Source: Neoscytalidium dimidiatum (Eukaryota; Ascomycota; Dothideomycetes; Botryosphaeriales; Botryosphaeriaceae). From it: a DNA stretch of 64,000 bases. A program made the position numbers and the translations under genes. The DNA is taken from assembly GCA_037367355.1 (NCBI GenBank), contig CM074703.1:2170001-2234000 (forward strand), given 5' to 3'. The notes under the pieces were generated by a model. It was given only the letters and a program-made list of their open reading frames with translations. It ran no database searches and was not told the origin of the DNA. Shown here one piece after another: positions 33,499 through 42,846 of this stretch; position 1 is the first letter of the stretch, and every line of letters starts with the position of its first letter.

Positions 33499-36094
33499 CT
33501 AGGTTTCAGCAGTCGAGCCCTCGTCGATGGCATCGCTAGAATGAATATCCATCATACCTTCACCCGACTTCTCTCCGCCAGTGCCGGCAGCTTGAGCGTC
33601 GTTCATGCCAATATCTTCAGTCATCTTCTCCGGAGCCGGCTGAAGGAGCCACATCTCTCCGATATTCACGAACTCTACCCAGCGTTTGCTCGGATCCTCT
33701 TCGTCTTCAGTAATGTCGAACGTCTTGCCATCATACTTTCCGCCTTTCTCTCCAGCCTTGGTTCTGGGCGGCTTTTGCGGAATGTCACGAACAGCAAGCT
33801 TCAAATACGCAGCATCATCCTCAATCTCCAAGACCTTCGCGGTACGGTAGTCCGAAACTACAGGCTGCCATCCGGTGGACTCCGACACCTCCATTTCCTT
33901 GTAGACGATGGTAGCTCCAGGGAGAAGATCTCCTGCCGCAAGCTTTGGCAGGGTTGTGACGTCGGAAGGTGGATTAGGGAGGTCCTCATCCTTCGGCAGA
34001 GCTCCCAAAATGGTCCGGGCGTCTTCGGTTTCTTGCAGGAGTTGGGTTTGCGCAGCATCATCACCCACTTCTTCGTCATAGTTGAGCTGTCCCCATCCTT
34101 CGTTGCCATCAATGCCATACTCATCTCCGTAGTACTCTTCCTGTTCGTCATATGTCTGGCTCTTTCTCTTACGCTTCTTTTTGTTCGTGTTCTTGCTCTC
34201 GTACTGCTGCTGTGGATCCCACCTCTGTTGAAATGGGAATGGTGGAGTGCTCAGTTGTCCAATGCTATCATCAAGGACTTCGAACGCCTTTAGCTGGATC
34301 CTGGATTTCCAAGCATCTTCATCTTCAAGATCTTCAGGCTCTTCATCTTGTGCCGGAATGGCGTTCTTGGCCCAGTGCTTCTTCTTACCACGTGCACTTG
34401 CATCGGCAGACATCTTCTCCCTCAGTTTCTCTTCTTCTTCCTTGTTCCTGGGCGTACGAACGCCCAACGACCCCATAGTGAGGCGACGAAAGCTACCAAG
34501 GTCGACACGCTTACGCTTCGTAGGTGGAGTAGCAACGACTTCAGTCGTACTCTCTTGGGTTGCCTCAGCTGCATCATCTGCCTTCGGTTCGGTTGCATTT
34601 CTTCGAGCCACCTCAATAGCCTTCTCGGTGGTCGCTGCTTGGACATCTACTTCCAAGGTAGCTGACTCCAAGGTTTGACTTTCTGGGACACGGCAATCTG
34701 TATCAGAACAAACATCGTCAGCAGTGATGCTTTCTTCATAGTCCTTCAACGAAAACCAACTGGTGTTGGGTCTGAAGGACAGGTCCTGTTCAATGCTCTC
34801 AAGGTCCACGCCCAAAATTTGCTTATAACGTCCTGCTGGGGCAGAAAGCTCAGTAGAACGATTGATTGCATAAAAGTCCAGGGAAATCTATAAACTTACG
34901 AGATTGGTCCTTGGCAAGCTGTTCCTGAGCCATCGCTCTCTTCATCCTGCCGAAACGTCGACGCTGATTCCGGGCTTTAGTCCTTGCAAGGCCTTCGCCT
35001 GGTGCGCTATTTTGCTTCTGTGGCTGACCCTTGCTATTGATGGCGGTCTCATTCAATGTGTTGCTTCCTGTATTGGTAACCCGACATGATTTGGTCATGA
35101 TCTCTTCAGGCTTGGAATCAGAGCCCGAACTATCGTCGTCCGAGGAAGATGAGTCGGAACCTGAGGAAGATGATCCGGAACCTGAGGAGACTTCGGAAGA
35201 GGAAATGGACAATGAATCAGAATCAGAAGACGACAGCTCGGACTCAGAGGTAGAGGATACCGAGCTGTCTGTTGACCTGGTGTCGGCCATCTTGACATCG
35301 ATCTTCTCAGACGCTGTGCTGCTGGGATCGTCCGACGAGCTGTCACTGATGCTGCTGCTGCTGGAGGACATATCATCGTCCGAGTCCGCCTGGTATTCTT
35401 CCTCCGTATCTTCGTCAGATGGTAGTGCGGCAGGAGGGTGCTCCTCTTGAAAACGCACGCTCTTGTCAGACTTGTCCGACTTGACAGAGTTGACTCTTCT
35501 TCGCTTCCGGGCCGGCGGCTCTTCAGTGTACTCTGCATCATTTTCATTCTCGCCAACACTGTCTTGGAAATGTGACGCGTGCTCAAGGAGACCGGGAAAT
35601 GTATCTTCAGCAGTTGTGTCGGCGACGGGGCTCCTCAGGGGCGGGATGTTGATGGGCGGGCGGTAAGGTCTACGAAGAGGAAGGTATGATTTGCCGAAGG
35701 GAATTCCGTCTATGAGGTGCTGGCCGTTGGCGTTGATCTGGTCGCGACCAGCAACATGGCGTGCACGGAGCTCAGACTGGGTGAGATGGCGGATGCTAGG
35801 CGGATGCTAGTCAAATAAGGCTGTAATGGCGCAAGGACATAGAGCTGCTTACCAGACATGATCTTCGTCTTTCAAAACGTCCTTGACCTTCTGAAAATGC
35901 AGAGCCTCGAAGCTGGCGATCTCGACGGCGTAATCCTCCAGACCCCAATGTGGGTTTTCAAGCGGGATGATGTCGTTGACTTGCTCGAGCAGCTGAGCGA
36001 TGGTGAAGGACTCGTGGGCCTTATCGTCGGGCACGGCCCAGAGAAAGTCTGCGGGAGGCAGCTTGTGCCTGCAGACGCTCAGGCGCAACCTCAT
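33499..36094 (-). CDS. Coilin-like nuclear protein
   Basis: Three exons: 36094..35853, 35795..34900, 34835..33499; 824 aa. Residues 1-85 ('MRLRLSVCRHKLPPADFLWAV...') form a ubiquitin-like domain of the coilin N-terminal kind, opening with the basic-hydrophobic M-R-L-R-L strand and closing 'EALHFQKVKDVLKDEDHVCIRHL'. The centre is disordered: 'ARKRRRVN' basic signal, a long Ser/Asp/Glu tract, then 'TKARNQRRRFGRMKRAM'. Residues about 678-781 resemble the coilin C-terminal Tudor-like domain ('GATIVYKEMEVSESTGWQPVVSDYRTAKVLEIEDDAAYLKL', with 'WVEFVNIGEMWLL'). Coilin scaffolds Cajal bodies and snRNP maturation in animals and plants. Orthology is inference from architecture; it is certainly a nuclear, fungal-conserved type of protein. 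Exon 3 has a CAGCAG acceptor, so a one-codon-shorter isoform is possible. Confidence 0.78.
35789..35810 (-). repeat. 11-bp tandem duplication at a splice acceptor
   Basis: Two perfect copies of GCGGATGCTAG (35789-35799, 35800-35810) at the end of intron 1 of the coilin-like gene. On the coding strand each copy carries a CTAG acceptor, so two acceptors lie 11 bp apart; only the downstream one keeps the frame. Confidence 0.85.
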
Positions 36095-37385
36095 GTTGAC
36101 GCGCGCGCGAAGAAGGTGGTGTTGTGGAGGAGCGCGGGCAGGCTGCGGCGATGCAAGTGGGCGCGTCGATGTGGGCTGCAGTGCCGGCAGAAAATAAGCT
36201 TAGCTCCGTGCGCCGCTCACCGCCCGCCAAAGCGGCTGGCGCCCTGACAGGCACGCGCAGCCTCGCAGGCGTCGGCAGTGCTTGTAATCTCGGGCCCAAG
36301 CAGAAGGGACCGGCTTCAGGAGCCGAGCGACCATAGCACTGTAGCGCAACCGAATCATTCATCCGAGCCCGATCGCGCGCAAGGGGAGGAGAAACACCAG
36401 AGATTGGAAAACTCATTCTACTTGTCTCGGCCGGTACACTGCGCAGGTCACACAAAATCTGATCTCGTTCCCATTTGACCACTGTTCTCCCTCCACTGAC
36501 CCTCGCTGCCTCCATCTCGGCAATGCGGCTCCAGGAGCAGCACATTGAAACACGCCCAAGAGTTTGTCGCGTCTGTGGCATCGGGTGCTTACTCAATTAA
36601 AACTACGGAACTACCACATTTGCGTCCAACCGTAGCCCTCAGGCAGGATGAAAACGGAAGAGCTGCGTGACCCGAAAGAGGATCGGAATCCGGCCGCTTG
36701 AGCAAGATAGAGTTGTTTGACTCGCGGGAGCTATCTCTGTCCAGATCTTAAACCCCCCGCCTATGTTAAGTCACGACCGGAACCATATTGGCTGGGCAGA
36801 TTCTATGTGAACTCCACTGACCGAAAAGCCTTAGCAGCCGGCGGGAGATGGCCTTCACTACCCTGGGCCCTTCTCGTGAGCGTAATCAATTACGACCCCG
36901 GCAGAAAACGCGCGTGGTGATGCTCTCGCTTGCTGCACCGGCGGGCCGACGGTTGCGATGGCTGCGCGCGTTTGAGCAAGTTTCCACTTTCCGGGCCAAG
37001 TCCTCCGAGCGAGCGAGTAGGCCTGCCCGCTCTGTTTCCGCCCAGCTTCCCTGCGTAATCTTGAAGGCTACGGCTCCGCTTTTGCTACCTTTTTGACGCC
37101 TCAATATGCTCAGGCCTGTCGCAACTGTAATCCAGATGTCGTGTTTCGCCGCGTCGCGCTCCACCCGTGCTCTTGGCGGGGCCGCCACCAGGGAAAGACT
37201 CGTGGGGCTTGCCTGCCCTTTAAGACTCTACTGTTCCTCCCGTCAATTATCTTACTCTTAATTCTTCGATCTCCAATGGGCGCTCTTTGATATATGTGCT
37301 GGTTCATTACCTTCCTCGCCCACCATCCTTCCTCGCCCACCATCCTTCCTCCGCCCCGGCTGGATCCTCCCCCAATTTAGCCATC
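36095..37385. other. Divergent promoter region
   Basis: About 1.3 kb between the coilin-like gene (-) and the ferric reductase (+). An AGATAG motif at about 36707 could be a GATA-factor site, but one copy means little. The leader of the reductase carries a 17-bp tandem repeat. No supported ORF. Confidence 0.45.
37314..37347 (+). repeat. 17-bp tandem repeat in ferric reductase leader
   Basis: CCTCGCCCACCATCCTT occurs twice in perfect tandem (37314-37330, 37331-37347), ending about 40 bp before the ferric reductase ATG, in a pyrimidine-rich leader. Confidence 0.85.
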
Positions 37386-39385
37386 ATGGAGCGCCGACAT
37401 ATTCAAGACCAAAGCAGCGCCCAGTCGCTGGAACATCATTGGGGCTATGCTGATCGGGTGGTTCCATGTACAAATGATGCGGGGACTTGCGAATATCTGG
37501 ATGCCGTCTATTGGATGATGGATGTATCCATGTTATACACCTTTATTCTGTGGGCAGTTATTGGTGGTCTGCTAGCAATTTGGGTGTTTTTGAGATTCGC
37601 AAAGCCGAGCAGAAGATTAGCTGGTCAGATCTACGGCGGCAAGCACGATCTCGAGGCGCCAGCACGAAAAGAACTCCAGAATGGTGTCTACAGAGCTTAC
37701 AGAGCCGCTGTGGTGGGCCTCAGGAGATGGCTCCTCCCGGAGACGTTAAGGAACATATTTGGCAACATATCAAGGCTCCAGGTGCTTATTCTAGCTTGTA
37801 TCCTGGCATACCTCTTCATTTTCTCGTAAGCTGTTATGGTCCTATTTCTTGATTACGCGGCTAATACTTTCCGTTTAGTCTCGTTGGCATTGTCTACAAG
37901 ACATGGGTAACTCCAGTAAAAAGCATGCCCGGCCTGTACAACACTCGCACTGGCCTTGGAGGCTTTGCTGACAGAGTTGGCGCATTTGCTTATGCGTTGA
38001 CACCTTTTACTGTCATGCTCGGATCCCGGGAGAGTGTGCTTTCTCTGCTCACAGGCGTACCGTACCACCACTTTAACTTTCTTCACCGCTGGACAGGCCG
38101 CGTAATATTCATCCAGTCTTTTCTGCATACTCTTGGCTGGACGATAATTGAGGGAAAGCTTTATCAACCTCAACCGAGCACCTACAAGGAGTTTATCGCT
38201 CAACAGTACATCGTCTTCGGCATCGTGGCTATGCTGTTCATTACGTTCCTGTATATCTTCAGTATCAAGAGGGTTATCCAGTGGACCGGCTATGAGTTTT
38301 TCAGGAAAACCCACTACATCGTAGCTGCTTTGTACTTCGCAGCTTGCTGGGGACACTGGACCAAACTCGCCTGCTGGATGATTGCTAGTATAGGCCTCTT
38401 CTTCATTGACAGAGGTTGCCGCCTTCTCCGCCTTGTCCTTATCCACACCGGATACAAGAGTGGTAACAAGGGCTTTGGGTTTCGTGCGGCCCAATCCTCC
38501 CTCCAGATTTTTGAGGACGGAGACTCGACCGTTGTACGTCTCGACTTTGAGCACAACCATGATCCCTGGAAGCCTGGGCACCACTTCTACCTCTGCTTTC
38601 CGGAACTTACGGTCTGGCAATCCCACCCCTTCACTCCATCCTCCCTGCCGGGCCCCCACCCTGCTCTCCCTCATCATACCTACATCATCCGCGCTGAGAA
38701 GGGCGAGACGAAACGCCTCGCCGACCTGGCCAACTCAGCTGAGCCAGACGCCAGCCAAAAGACTACTCCAGTGATTCTCACTGGCCCCTACGGCACCGCC
38801 GTCCAAAAAGAGGACAACGAAATCGACAACCTCCTCTGCATTGCCGGCGGTACCGGTGTCTCCTTCACCCTCCCCATTGCCACCGCCGCTGCTCTAAGCG
38901 GCGCCAAAACTGTCGATCTGGTCTGGATCATCCGCAAGACGGAAAACATCGAATGGATTCAACCGGAGCTACTTGACTTGAAAGCGCGCATCCGCGACGG
39001 CACCCTCCCTAACCTACGTATCAAGATCTTCATCTCGCGCGATCCGGAATCCGCCGCCTCGAAGCTTAACGGCAGGAAGAATGAGAAGGATATTGATGTC
39101 TGCGAGTGCTCGGTGACGTCGAGGCTGTCAGACGTCCTTGCAGCGCAAGAAGGATTCGAGGTAGTGTGGCTTGAGGACCACCATCCCGACGTTCACGAGA
39201 GCTTACGCGAGTTCATGGAGCGGGCCTCCATGGCGGGAGGTAGATGCCAGGTTGCTGCTAGCGGGCCTAAGAGCCTGGGAACCGACTTGCGTGCGGCCAT
39301 CGCAGAGAAGAGCGAGGCAGCGAGAGTGTGGAGAGGCGAGGAGAGCTACGATATTGACCTGTACTGGGACGATCGTATGGGTTAA
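37386..39385 (+). CDS. Ferric-chelate reductase (FRE family)
   Basis: Two exons, 37386..37825 and 37879..39385 (53-bp intron, GTAAGC...TTTAG); 648 aa. The protein is a flavocytochrome b of the NOX/FRE superfamily. An N-terminal TM ('LYTFILWAVIGGLLAIWVFL') and a cytosolic loop precede the ferric reductase domain with paired heme histidines ('FLHRWTGRVIFIQSFLHTLGW' and 'FRKTHYIVAALYFAACWGHW'). The FAD-binding 'HPFT' lies near residue 395, 'GPYG' near 448, the NADPH loop 'AGGTGVSFTLP' near 470, and the C-terminal 'SGPKSLGTDLR' completes the dehydrogenase module. It reduces extracellular Fe(III) or Cu(II) at the plasma membrane using NADPH; vacuolar members exist too. It is full length with no missing ligand. 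Confidence 0.92.
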
Positions 39386-39673
39386 TGTAAAAAGAAGGAA
39401 AAGGAAAGAAAAACAACAACAAAAAGTGACCGAGAGCTCGGAGACACCTCGTTTTCGTTTTGAACAATATAGATTAATGATGACTGGATATCCATTTCGC
39501 GCCTAATATTGGTGCCTTTCTTCCCACAAAACGCCGGCCCAATGTAAAAGTGATTTGTGATGCTTTTGTTCGTGACTGACCAGCCACAGTATGCTCTTCC
39601 GTTTTTGAAGCGCCTGCACAGGAAGACTGAAGCGTGCGGAAAATGAGAAGAACTTCGTTACGACCCCTTACAA

Positions 39674-40630
39674 CTACCGTCGTGAGCCGCCGGTAGCGGT
39701 ACCACGCGTCCTCGACTTCCCTTTCCTCGCCGCAGCTCGCGCTACGTACTTCTCCAGCTCCTGTTCGTCGAGCTCCTTCTCCTTATCCTCCGGCAGCAAA
39801 CTGCCCTCAATTGTGATGAAACCCCTGTCGTTCTCCGTACGCGGCGACGAGTCGAAATCGCGAATCCGGAACTTGATCAAGCCGTCCACCTTCTGTCCCT
39901 GGCCATCCACATAATGGCCCTGCCCGGCCGAGGCTTGGGTGCCTGTGTCCATTTCATCATCCGCCGCCTCTCCAGCCTCGACCCATGTCCAGTCCTCGGG
40001 CAGCCTCTTGCGGTCGATACTCGCGGAGAACAAATTCCAGCAGACCAGGCCCAGATGGCTCTCGTTCTGCAAGTTGACGTTTCCTTCAATCCAGATGCCC
40101 TTGCGTGGGCGCAGAATCACAAAATCGGCCGTGACCCAGACGAACGAGGCCGCGAACTCGTTGACGGAGCGGGCGAGAACCCTGCTACTGTCCGGGGGAC
40201 CGGCGCCGCCGGGGCCCTCGGACAAGCGCGTGTTGTGGTAGGCCAGCACGACACCCTTGAGCGGCGGGTAGTAGGTCAGGATGAGCGGCGACAGGTGCTC
40301 GGCGCACAGCGCCTTCAGCGGGTATTGCTGGCCGATGGAGGCGAGCGGGAGATAGAGCGACGCGGTTTGCAGGGCGAAGGGCGAGGCGTACGAGTCGGCG
40401 GTCGCTGCGGCGTCTCTCTTCTTGAGGCTCGGGACGGGCTTGCTGGACTTTTTTGGCGCCGAGTTCGCATCTTCTGTTGCCGGGCGCGGCTTCTTGGTGG
40501 GCGATTGTTGCGACTGTTCCTCCTCGCGTTGGCGCTTCTTGGGTTTCTTTTCCGATTTGTCTCTTTTACGCTTGTGGGCCTTTTTGTCGGCGATAGCGGG
40601 CATGGTAGAAGTCATTGTTTCGGTGGACAT
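39674..40630 (-). CDS. RPA43: RNA polymerase I subunit Rpa43
   Basis: Single exon, 318 aa. A basic Lys/Arg-rich N-terminal tail is followed by the A43 tip-like domain ('FALQTASLYLPLASIGQQYPLKALCAEHLSPLILTYYPPLKGVVLAYHNTRL') and an OB fold ('FVWVTADFVILRPRKGIWIEGNVNLQNESHLGLVCWNLFSASIDRKRLPEDWTW'). The short block 'ESHLGLVCWNLFSASI' is diagnostic of Rpa43 (the Rpb7 counterpart). It forms the Pol I stalk with Rpa14 and contacts Rrn3, in the nucleolus. The tail is basic and Gly/Arg-rich. The frame is open further upstream (ATG at 40792), but ATG at 40630 lies in good context and matches the family N-terminus. Confidence 0.92.
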   Translation of the reverse strand: MSTETMTSTMPAIADKKAHKRKRDKSEKKPKKRQREEEQSQQSPTKKPRPATEDANSAPKKSSKPVPSLKKRDAAATADSYASPFALQTASLYLPLASIGQQYPLKALCAEHLSPLILTYYPPLKGVVLAYHNTRLSEGPGGAGPPDSSRVLARSVNEFAASFVWVTADFVILRPRKGIWIEGNVNLQNESHLGLVCWNLFSASIDRKRLPEDWTWVEAGEAADDEMDTGTQASAGQGHYVDGQGQKVDGLIKFRIRDFDSSPRTENDRGFITIEGSLLPEDKEKELDEQELEKYVARAAARKGKSRTRGTATGGSRR

Positions 40631-40911
40631 GGCGACCAATTGGGGACAGAACGGCGGAGTTGTCGTCGGCGCGAATGGCGACAGCGGAGCACCGCACTTT
40701 TTTCTAAGACCTGGGCGCGAGCTGCCTCGAAGGCGGTGAGTGGACGTTTCGTCGGCGAAACATGATGCCGACGCAATTAATGCCTCAGGCATAAAACCAG
40801 ACACCCTTGCATCTGGCGCTGCCCCAAGCTTTGAGCTCCATCTGGCATCATCCCGCAGTATTCAAATACCCATGCCGCCGCCGTTATCGCCTGTCGCTAC
40901 CTCCACCAAAC

Positions 40912-42153
40912 ATGGCCGGTAGCAACCAGTTTCTTTCCTTCCTGGGATGGTGGTTTCTACCAACGGTATGTCGCTGACAACTTGGTTTTCGTGCTCGTCC
41001 TAATCGCCATCTTGAGTAGGTTGTTGCGTACATCCAGTCCTTTCTCTATGCTCTCTTCATACGCGCCGGTGACCCGCGCCCCCAGCCAGGCAGTCCGAAA
41101 TTTATAAGGCACAAGAAGATTATCCACAGCCTGGTTATTTTCGCCTACCTTTTCTACACTGTATATGAGGCCGACTGGGAACTGCGCCGCGCTGGCGACT
41201 TCTACCAAGCTCTTGGTGTCCCCGTTGATGCTAGCGAAAGGACTATACAGTCGAGATTCCGGAGATTGTGAGCACCATTTCGACTAAATTGCGGCTGATC
41301 AAAGCTAACAAAGCTCTAGGACGGTGCTGCACCACCCAGACAAAGTCACGTCCGCCGAAGCTCGCCCTGTTGCAGAAAGATACTATGTCTACCTCAAGCT
41401 CGCTCGGGATACGCTCGCTGACCCAGTGAAGCGCTTCGCATACGACCGCTTTGGGCCTGACATGTTAGAATGGAAGCACTGCATCACAGTCCACGACTAC
41501 ATCATGCACGGAGTCCAACGCAACGCCCCGTCATACCTGGCCGGCGGCGTGGCCATGATACTGCTAGGAATGCTCGGTTATTTTGAACACGGACGCTACG
41601 TAACTCAGCCCAAAACCCTTTACCAAAACTAGTTACTAATTTCGAGAACTAGTGGCGGTATCTTCTTTTCTCCGCTTTGATCGTCCTCGAAGCACACATC
41701 ATCACGCGTCCCGAATTCCCCGCATTTCTCACAAAGCTTGTCAATCCCCTAGTCTCTTTTTTCAAGGTCCACCCGCCATTCATTCCCTTCCAGATCCTCT
41801 CCATCGTCCGCAAGGGTACTTTTGGACTCTTCGTTGCCATGAATCAGCTCGCTCCATTGCTACAGGATCCCCGGCGCAACCTGCAGAACCAAAATAACGC
41901 TGCTGCCCAGCAAGAGCAGCTAAACCGCTTGAAGAGGTTACTCGTGGACGCTGATCAGGACGCCATGCGCTTGATTGGTTTGGAAACGATGCCTTTTCAA
42001 GGAGAAGATGGCGAAAAGGAACTGAGAGACAAAATGAAGGACTGGATCGTTCAGAACAGCATTAGGAGTGACCCCGAGGTCAGAAACGCCATGGGCCAGG
42101 TCGTTGCTCGTAGGCGCCAGAACGCACCAGCAGGAGCGAAGGGTACTACTTAG
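40912..42153 (+). CDS. ER-membrane J-domain protein
   Basis: Four exons: 40912..40965, 41020..41267, 41320..41599, 41653..42153; 360 aa. The N-terminus is a membrane segment ('LSFLGWWFLPTVVAYIQSFLYALFI'), then a second one ('IIHSLVIFAYLFYTVYEADW'). A J-domain with 'DFYQALGVPVDASERTIQSRFRRLTVLHHPDKV' follows, containing the HPD tripeptide that stimulates Hsp70 ATPase. More membrane segments ('APSYLAGGVAMILLGMLGYF', 'WRYLLFSALIVLEAHI') and a polar helical tail complete it. The last intron (58 bp, GTAACT...ACTAG with a TACTAA branch site) restores 'GRYWRYLLFSALIVLEAH'. This is a fungal membrane-associated DnaJ family, probably ER or mitochondrial outer membrane; clients are unknown. Confidence 0.88.
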
Positions 42154-42846
42154 ACATGGTCAAATATGTAGATACGTTGCAATCTATTTCTTGGTTCTTG
42201 AATACCTTTCCCCGTATGTGATCTCTTTATGTAGTCTTATATAGTAGCCGACACACGACTCGCACTTGCGCATATGTACTAAGCACTCGTCCTGCAGACT
42301 AGTCATTTCAATGTGAACAAGACAAATAGTGGTATCAATTGCTGAGTATATCAGTGTATGTATGGTAAAGCCTGAGCTTTAGTTCCGCTCTTTCCTCTTC
42401 AAAGAGACTTGGCTCCGAAAACCCCATGTAGAGAACCCATCCAACCCAACAACAAAAAAGGAGCAAAAGGGAAAAGAAGGCCAGGAAAAAAAAACGATAT
42501 GGTCACCCTTTTCTTCAGACAAACACCTTGAAGACTTTTCAAGCAGACAACAAGGGAAAACAAACCGGAAAAGAACACAGGAGAATAATTGGCAGCAATG
42601 ACATGCGGTCAAAGATATACAAGGCAAGATAAACAGAGTCCCAGGAAAAGAAAAGTCCGAGAAAAAAAAAGAAAGTGCGAAAAGAAAACAAACGAGACTG
42701 AAAAACTCCGTGAGGCGAACCCACCAGGTTTTCTGCATGCAGCAAGGAAGACGGAAAAGTAACTAAGCCAAAAAAAAAAGTAGAGATAAAAAAAGAAAAC
42801 TAATAATACTCTAAAGTAGTAGGAGTAGAATCCGTTCGTAGAACGC
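42154..42846. other. Convergent region, A-rich 3' UTR
   Basis: About 690 bp between the J-protein stop (+) and the GRAM-protein stop (-). 42410-42800 is strongly purine-rich on the plus strand with repeated A tracts, so the minus-strand 3' UTR would be T/C-rich. No coding potential. Confidence 0.5.

Noticed and set aside
33493..34293. 266-codon plus-strand frame
   Set aside because: Shadow of the third exon of the coilin-like gene; its hydrophobic run comes from reverse-reading Lys/Glu codons.
31134..39385. An iron-metabolism gene cluster
   Set aside because: Only two clearly iron-linked genes, separated by a nuclear protein gene; kept as a neighbourhood observation, not a system.
39914..40765. 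283-codon plus-strand frame
   Set aside because: Shadow of Rpa43 on the other strand.
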